NCBI GenBank assembly: GCA_002298075.1
Contig: DBLW01000132.1
Span: 1 to 10,935, forward strand
Direction: 5' to 3'
Origin: Bacteroidales bacterium UBA714
GTDB taxonomy: Bacteria; Bacteroidota; Bacteroidia; Bacteroidales; UBA932
DNA: 10,935 nucleotides
The translations under genes and the position numbers were made by a program. Positions within the stretch are counted from its first letter, which is position 1, and each line of letters begins with the position of its first letter. The notes below the pieces were generated by a model. That model did not search any database. It had not been told where the DNA came from and saw only the letters and a list, made by a program, of their open reading frames with translations. This document shows positions 7,990-10,935 of this stretch, one piece after another.

Positions 7990-8574
7990 TCAGAATAAAT
8001 ATACGAGGCTGATGGCCGCCTTCGTCGGGCCGAAATAATTGTGGGCGCGGTCAGACGCAAGCTTTGTCCCGCATACGGCACATGGGAACACGTCATAGCG
8101 GGCGTGTATCCAGCCCAGGCCAAGCTCTGCCTCAAAGTTCCAATGCCTGCCGAGAATCCAGGAATGACCGTAGGCCGCACCAAGACCGGCAAACCAACCC
8201 TGATAGCGGCGGTCGGAAAGAACCGAGAAGTCCGAGCCGGGAAGCTTGATGTTGTTGCGGATGCCGCCTACATTGCATTGGCCGCCAAGGGCATGAATGC
8301 CTATGAAATGGCCCGCGAAACGCTCGCAGAACCACCAGCGGGCCTCCGGCTGCACAAGCCAGTGCTTCCATTTCATTTCCTTGGGCATCGTCCAGCCGTT
8401 ATAGTTGCCGCTGATGTCCAGGGTCCAGCGCGGAGCAAGGCCGATTTCCACGCCAAGGTTTACTGTAGCGGTGGCATCATAAAGAATGTTGGTCTTTATT
8501 GCCGCTTTCTGTCCGAATGCAGATACGCATAAAGACATTGCCGCAAGCAATGTGACCACTTTACCGAACTTCAT
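7990..8574 (-). CDS. DUF3575 outer-membrane beta-barrel protein
   Basis: A 194-residue protein from ATG 8574. The frame is open to 8619, but the start at 8574 gives a clean signal peptide (MKFGKVVTLL...VSAFGQ) and has an A-rich stretch just upstream, as usual in this phylum. The mature protein is made of alternating amphipathic strands with many aromatic residues and ends in YLF, as outer-membrane barrels do. Family hallmarks are KTNILYDATATVNLG (27-41), LAPRWTLDISGNYNGW (46-61), QPEARWWF (75-82), HFIGIHALGGQ (89-99) and YFGPTKAAISLVYLF at the end. A CAVCG pair (Cys165, Cys168) sits in a likely loop. It is the first gene of the fimbrial operon, so it is probably an envelope component of pilus biogenesis. 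No biochemical function is established that I know of. Confidence 0.87.
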   Translation of the reverse strand: MKFGKVVTLLAAMSLCVSAFGQKAAIKTNILYDATATVNLGVEIGLAPRWTLDISGNYNGWTMPKEMKWKHWLVQPEARWWFCERFAGHFIGIHALGGQCNVGGIRNNIKLPGSDFSVLSDRRYQGWFAGLGAAYGHSWILGRHWNFEAELGLGWIHARYDVFPCAVCGTKLASDRAHNYFGPTKAAISLVYLF

Positions 8575-8642
8575 TTTAATTTTTTTAGAGTTACACACAC
8601 AATTCGATCCTGACGACAAATCATAGGAAAGTCTCTCACAAT

Positions 8643-8675
8643 CTGAAAAGAATCAAGCATTTGAACCTCTTTCAG
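8643..8675 (-). promoter_or_regulatory. Leader hairpin in the fimbrial operon 5' UTR
   Basis: On the minus strand CTGAAAGA pairs with TCTTTTCAG (one bulged T), and inside it TCAA pairs with TTGA around a 4-base ATGC loop. The two-tier hairpin lies 13 bases downstream of the predicted -7 element and about 70 bases before the start codon, so it would sit near the 5' end of the transcript. It could affect mRNA stability. The fold was judged by eye. Confidence 0.4.
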
Positions 8676-8687
8676 ACGCTGTGCCAG

Positions 8688-8719
8688 CAAAACTAAACAT
8701 AATTTTTCAAACAACCAAG
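8688..8719 (-). promoter_or_regulatory. Candidate Bacteroides-type promoter for the fimbrial operon
   Basis: On the minus strand TAGTTTTG (8695-8688) matches the Bacteroides -7 consensus TAnnTTTG at all fixed positions. CTTG (8719-8716) matches three of four bases of the -33 TTTG, and the 20-base spacer lies in the normal 19-21 range. Transcription would begin near 8682, giving a leader of about 108 bases before ATG 8574. Confidence 0.55.
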
Positions 8720-8741
8720 CCCATTTTTTAGGCTTTTACTG

Positions 8742-8759
8742 CCCCCCCCCAAAAAAAAA
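8742..8759 (-). repeat. T9/G9 double homopolymer tract upstream of the fimbrial promoter
   Basis: On the plus strand nine C are followed directly by nine A; on the fimbrial sense strand this is T9 then G9. It lies 22 bases upstream of the candidate -33 element. Mononucleotide runs of this length, G/C runs above all, change length by slipped-strand mispairing in many bacteria and switch expression of surface structures. The position suggests an effect on promoter activity and not on a reading frame. Confidence 0.8.
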
Positions 8760-8832
8760 CTCATTGAAATTCAACAATTTAAACCAACAAAAAAATAAAA
8801 TATTTTTTCAGCAAAGAAACCCGGCAGGCATT

Positions 8833-9456
8833 TCAGCCTTTTTTGATAAGACGCACAGTATCAACGAACAGCTTCACTGCCGGAACAGCAATCACAGCAG
8901 TTATCACAAGGCTGATTACCGGGTCAACGACGCTCCAGCCGGTAAGCGAGATTACAAGACCGGAAATGACGACTCCCACAGAAACAAGAGTGTCAGTCGC
9001 CGCGTGCAGATATGCGGCCTTCATATTGATGTTCCCGTCATTCTTCCTCATCAGAAGCCATGTGGTGAATCCGTTGACAAAAATTGCCACACCGGCGGTT
9101 ATCATAATCGCCGCGCCGTCCACCTCTTCTGGTGCAATTATTTTTGAAATGCTTTCCTTGACTATAAGAGCTACGGCCGCCAAAAGCAGAGCGGCATTGG
9201 CAAGTGTAACATAGCGGGACACTCTCTCGCTGTCCCTGCTCCCCGATTTTTCCATCCTGAGGGCTACAAGGGCCAGCATTATGCCAAGCACATCACTGAG
9301 ATTGTGTCCCGCATCCGAAAGAAGCCCTGTGGAATTGCTGCAAATCCCGACAACCGCCTCTGCCGCAACAAATGCGACATTTATAATGATGCAGAGCAAG
9401 AGCGTTCTTCCGTGCACTCCTGATATCCTTGTCTGATGATTATGATTGTGTTCCAT
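8833..9456 (-). CDS. Cation diffusion facilitator (CDF) metal exporter lacking the C-terminal domain
   Basis: A 207-residue inner-membrane transporter from ATG 9456, chosen because MEHNHNH is the usual His-rich start of zinc CDF proteins; the open frame reaches back to 9624 without family likeness. About six membrane segments are visible. The metal site is H51/D55 in DAGHNLSD (TM2) and H151/D155 in LHAATD (TM5), the His/Asp set typical of zinc-transporting members such as ZitB. It should export Zn2+ or a similar cation using the proton gradient. The protein stops right after the last membrane helix (VDTVRLIKKG), while ordinary members are about 300 residues with a cytoplasmic domain of about 80-90 residues. 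In-frame sequence beyond the stop does not resemble that domain. The gene is divergent from the DUF454 gene and upstream of the fimbrial operon on the same strand, with no evident functional link. Confidence 0.88.
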   Translation of the reverse strand: MEHNHNHQTRISGVHGRTLLLCIIINVAFVAAEAVVGICSNSTGLLSDAGHNLSDVLGIMLALVALRMEKSGSRDSERVSRYVTLANAALLLAAVALIVKESISKIIAPEEVDGAAIMITAGVAIFVNGFTTWLLMRKNDGNINMKAAYLHAATDTLVSVGVVISGLVISLTGWSVVDPVISLVITAVIAVPAVKLFVDTVRLIKKG

Positions 9457-9587
9457 TATGACGGCATTTTTAAGAAGCCGCCCGATGCACTTCAAAAAGG
9501 ATGCAATAAATGACATCATTGACATGTGCTGCCGGTAAAGTCCGATTTTTGCAGTGGCGTGGGCCACAAAAAAACAAACGACGACGA
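9457..9587. promoter_or_regulatory. Divergent intergenic region between CDF and DUF454 genes
   Basis: These 131 bases must hold the promoters for both divergent genes unless either start lies further upstream. On the plus strand, GATTTTTG (9544-9551) matches five of six fixed bases of TAnnTTTG, with ATTG 22 bases before it. It is a weak candidate. A perfect 5-bp hairpin with a 4-base loop, GTGGC-GTGG-GCCAC, lies at 9554-9567, 20 bases before the DUF454 start. No convincing minus-strand promoter was seen. Confidence 0.3.
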
Positions 9588-9947
9588 ATGAGATATCTAC
9601 TTGCCGCCGCAGGCGTGCTTTCACTTTCCATAGGGATTGCCGGGATTTTCCTTCCGCTGGTGCCTACCACCCCCTTGCTTCTGCTTGCTGCCGCGCTTTT
9701 CTGCCGCAGTTCCCCCAAGCTCTACGGCTGGCTGCTCGCACATCCGGTTTTCGGGACATACATAAGGAATTACAGGGAGAACAAGGCCATTCCGCTTAAG
9801 GTAAAGATTGTGTCAATCACCCTTCTTTGGGCCACACTCCTGTATTGCACCTTCTTTGTCACGGACAACATCTGGCTAAAGATAATGTTCCTTACAATCG
9901 CATCAGGGGTGACAATCCACATATTGAGCCATAAGACTCTGAGATAA
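9588..9947 (+). CDS. DUF454 (YbaN-like) small inner-membrane protein
   Basis: A 119-residue membrane protein from ATG 9588. The open frame extends back to 9510, but the upstream residues are basic and unlike the family, and this ATG begins the first membrane helix directly. The family signature IAGIFLPLVPTTPLLLLAAALF (residues 17-38, quoted in part: FLPLVPTTP) is clear, followed by CRSSPKLYGWLL and a YIRNYRENKAIPLKVK segment as in E. coli YbaN. Four membrane helices are likely (about 4-22, 28-40, 74-92 and 95-112). Length matches the family. Its biochemical function is unknown. It is followed 92 bases later by a lipoprotein gene on the same strand, probably with its own promoter. Confidence 0.88.
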   Translation: MRYLLAAAGVLSLSIGIAGIFLPLVPTTPLLLLAAALFCRSSPKLYGWLLAHPVFGTYIRNYRENKAIPLKVKIVSITLLWATLLYCTFFVTDNIWLKIMFLTIASGVTIHILSHKTLR

Positions 9948-9973
9948 ATTCCGGAAACCTGTCACAATCCGGG

Positions 9974-9990
9974 TATATTTTGCATCTTTG
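9974..9990 (+). promoter_or_regulatory. Weak candidate promoter for the lipoprotein-CYTH unit
   Basis: CATCTTTG (9983-9990) matches five of six fixed bases of the Bacteroides -7 element TAnnTTTG, and TATATTTTG (9974-9982) is a near match with one extra T. The -33 region is poor (CCTG at 9958-9961 with a 21-base spacer). Transcription would start about 45 bases before ATG 10040. Confidence 0.3.
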
Positions 9991-10039
9991 CATGTGCCGT
10001 ACCGCCACAGGAGCGGCCTCAGAACTAGTTTTAATGCTC

Positions 10040-10453
10040 ATGAAAGACTTATTGCTCAGAAATTTAGGGCGCATCTTTGCCATGCTCGGATGCACGACAA
10101 TTGTAACCGCCTGCTATGGAACACCATACAGCATTTATAACGAAGACATTTACGGACGTGTAACAGATGCAGAAAGCGGAAATCCGATACCGGACATAAG
10201 CGTAAGAATTACCGATGCCACATCGGCCTCTTCAGGAGTCCTTGTCCCTACGGTCGAGATTTACGACGGCAAGACGGACAGCGAAGGAAGATTCTACGGC
10301 CGCATTGCGAACAAGAGAGGCAATGCGGTCATCGTGGAGTGCAAGGATGTGGACGGCAAGCTGAACGGCAGTTACCAGCAGAAGCAGGAGACGATTGAGA
10401 ACTACAGTCAGCAGGAAATCATAATCGAAATGAACCCTCTTGTCAGCGAATAG
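10040..10453 (+). CDS. Putative lipoprotein of the radical-SAM-associated type, carboxypeptidase-regulatory-like domain
   Basis: A 137-residue lipoprotein from ATG 10040. The frame is open from 9980, but only this start gives a proper signal peptide (MKDLLLRNLGRIFAMLG...) with lipobox VTAC, Cys25. The mature protein begins CYGTPYSIY and has YGRVTDAESGNPIPDISVRI and TDSEGRFYGRI, a small beta-sandwich of the carboxypeptidase-regulatory type, then VECKDVDGKLNGSYQ. The YGTP start plus this domain fits the Bacteroidales lipoproteins that pair with a dedicated radical SAM enzyme, which is not present in the window. The next gene begins 5 bases after the stop, so the two are probably co-transcribed. 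The family assignment is from memory of sequence style and is less certain than the lipoprotein call. Confidence 0.8.
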   Translation: MKDLLLRNLGRIFAMLGCTTIVTACYGTPYSIYNEDIYGRVTDAESGNPIPDISVRITDATSASSGVLVPTVEIYDGKTDSEGRFYGRIANKRGNAVIVECKDVDGKLNGSYQQKQETIENYSQQEIIIEMNPLVSE

Positions 10454-10458
10454 ATGCA

Positions 10459-10932
10459 ATGGCAAAAGAGATAGAAAGAAAATTCCTCGTTGACGGAGAT
10501 TTCCGGCCATGGGTGAAAGAGAGCGTGCATATAGTGCAGGGATATCTGAACTCCTCACCGGAGCGCACGGTCAGGATAAGGACCAAGGGTGACAAGGGCT
10601 ACATCACCGTAAAGGGAATGACCGGCGAAGGAGGGATGAGCCGGTACGAATGGGAAAAGGAAATAGGAATCGCCGATGCCAAAGAGCTGCTCCTTCTTTG
10701 TGAGCCTGGAGCTATTGACAAGCAAAGGCATATTATTGAGGCGGGAAAACATGTCTATGAGGTGGACGAGTTCTTCGGAGAAAACTCAGGGCTGACGGTA
10801 GCGGAGATAGAGCTTTCCTGCGAAGAAGAGGATTTCGAGAAGCCCTCATGGCTCGGGAAAGAAGTGACCGCAGATGCGCGCTACTATAATTCGTCGCTGA
10901 TGAAATGCCCATTTTCAAAGTGGGACAAATAA
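10459..10932 (+). CDS. CYTH-domain (triphosphate tunnel) phosphohydrolase
   Basis: A complete 157-residue protein consisting of a single CYTH domain. The N-terminal ExExK motif is E4-I-E6-R-K8 in MAKEIERKFLV. The charged tunnel residues follow: R36, R39 and R41 in ERTVRIR, K52 in ITVKG, E64/E66 in SRYEWE, K88 and R90, D103 in YEVDEF, E116 and E118 in AEIELS, then the closing KEVTADARYYNSSL. Length and layout closely resemble the short bacterial enzyme from Nitrosomonas europaea, which hydrolyses inorganic triphosphate with a divalent metal. The substrate here is therefore probably tripolyphosphate or a related molecule. It is likely cytoplasmic, as there is no signal peptide. It follows the lipoprotein gene by 5 bases and ends 3 bases before the window edge. 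Confidence 0.93.
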   Translation: MAKEIERKFLVDGDFRPWVKESVHIVQGYLNSSPERTVRIRTKGDKGYITVKGMTGEGGMSRYEWEKEIGIADAKELLLLCEPGAIDKQRHIIEAGKHVYEVDEFFGENSGLTVAEIELSCEEEDFEKPSWLGKEVTADARYYNSSLMKCPFSKWDK

Positions 10933-10935
10933 AAA

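Larger units (their letters stand above)
8575..8832 (-). other. AT-rich leader and control region of the fimbrial operon
   Basis: The 258 bases between the CDF transporter stop and the DUF3575 start hold no supportable gene. In the direction of fimbrial transcription the order is: an AT-rich block (8761-8820) with an 11-base palindrome TTGAAATTCAA (8764-8774); a T9/G9 tract (8742-8759); a short dyad AAGCC...GGCTT (8717-8735); a candidate promoter (8688-8719); a leader hairpin (8643-8675); a (GT)4 run near 8593-8600; and an A-rich stretch just before ATG 8574 that probably serves translation initiation. No terminator for the transporter gene is clear here. Confidence 0.6.

Noticed and set aside
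8717..8735. Terminator for the CDF transporter gene
   Set aside because: The stem is only 5-6 bp and no T-run follows it on the minus strand; it also overlaps the candidate promoter.
8575..8832. Invertible promoter flanked by inverted repeats, the usual Bacteroides switch
   Set aside because: No flanking inverted repeat pair of the known recombinase type was found; a lone GTTAC has no matching GTAAC partner, and no recombinase gene is present.
8833..8860. Frameshift in the A6 run ending the CDF transporter
   Set aside because: Neither the in-frame nor the shifted sequence after it resembles a CDF C-terminal domain, and there is no room for one before the fimbrial promoter.
8764..9147. 127-codon plus-strand open frame beginning in the fimbrial leader
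   Set aside because: Mostly antisense to the CDF transporter; its low-complexity start comes from AT-rich leader sequence.
9554..9567. Factor-independent terminator hairpin upstream of DUF454
   Set aside because: On the plus strand it is followed by A residues, and on the minus strand the T-run comes before the hairpin, so neither orientation fits a terminator.

Overview
This window reads as a piece of a Bacteroidales chromosome. The evidence is a FimA/Mfa1-type (type V) fimbrial operon, abundant lipoprotein signal peptides, A-rich rather than Shine-Dalgarno-like start regions, and a promoter resembling the Bacteroides -33 / -7 (TAnnTTTG) pattern. G+C content is about half by eye. The genus cannot be fixed from the sequence alone.

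About four fifths of the window (8574 down to base 1, minus strand) is one tightly spaced fimbrial operon. In transcription order it holds a DUF3575 outer-membrane beta-barrel protein, a DUF3868 periplasmic protein with an OmpA-like domain and C-terminal repeats, an Mfa1-family major fimbrillin, an Mfa2/FimB-family anchor lipoprotein, a second Mfa2/FimB-like lipoprotein, and a large DUF4906-like tip or adhesin lipoprotein that runs off the left edge. Gaps between genes are 15, 47, 67, 21 and 27 bases. The likely logic is as follows. Lipoprotein precursors reach the cell surface. A trypsin-like protease cuts the subunits that carry a T-[K/R]-[A/G] site, and C-terminal strands then link subunits into a fibre. 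The uncut anchor keeps the fibre on the cell. The first two proteins probably form an envelope platform, but their role is unproven.

The 258-base leader before this operon (8575-8832) is AT-rich and holds a good Bacteroides-type promoter, a leader hairpin and, just upstream of the -33 element, a back-to-back T9/G9 homopolymer tract. That tract makes length-dependent (phase-variable) expression of the fimbriae a serious possibility.

Right of the leader lies a CDF-family zinc/metal exporter (minus strand) that lacks the usual C-terminal cytoplasmic domain. Three plus-strand genes follow: a DUF454 (YbaN-like) small membrane protein, then a two-gene unit made of a putative lipoprotein of the radical-SAM-associated type and a CYTH/triphosphate-tunnel hydrolase. 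No tRNA, rRNA, CRISPR array, insertion sequence or clear factor-independent terminator was seen.
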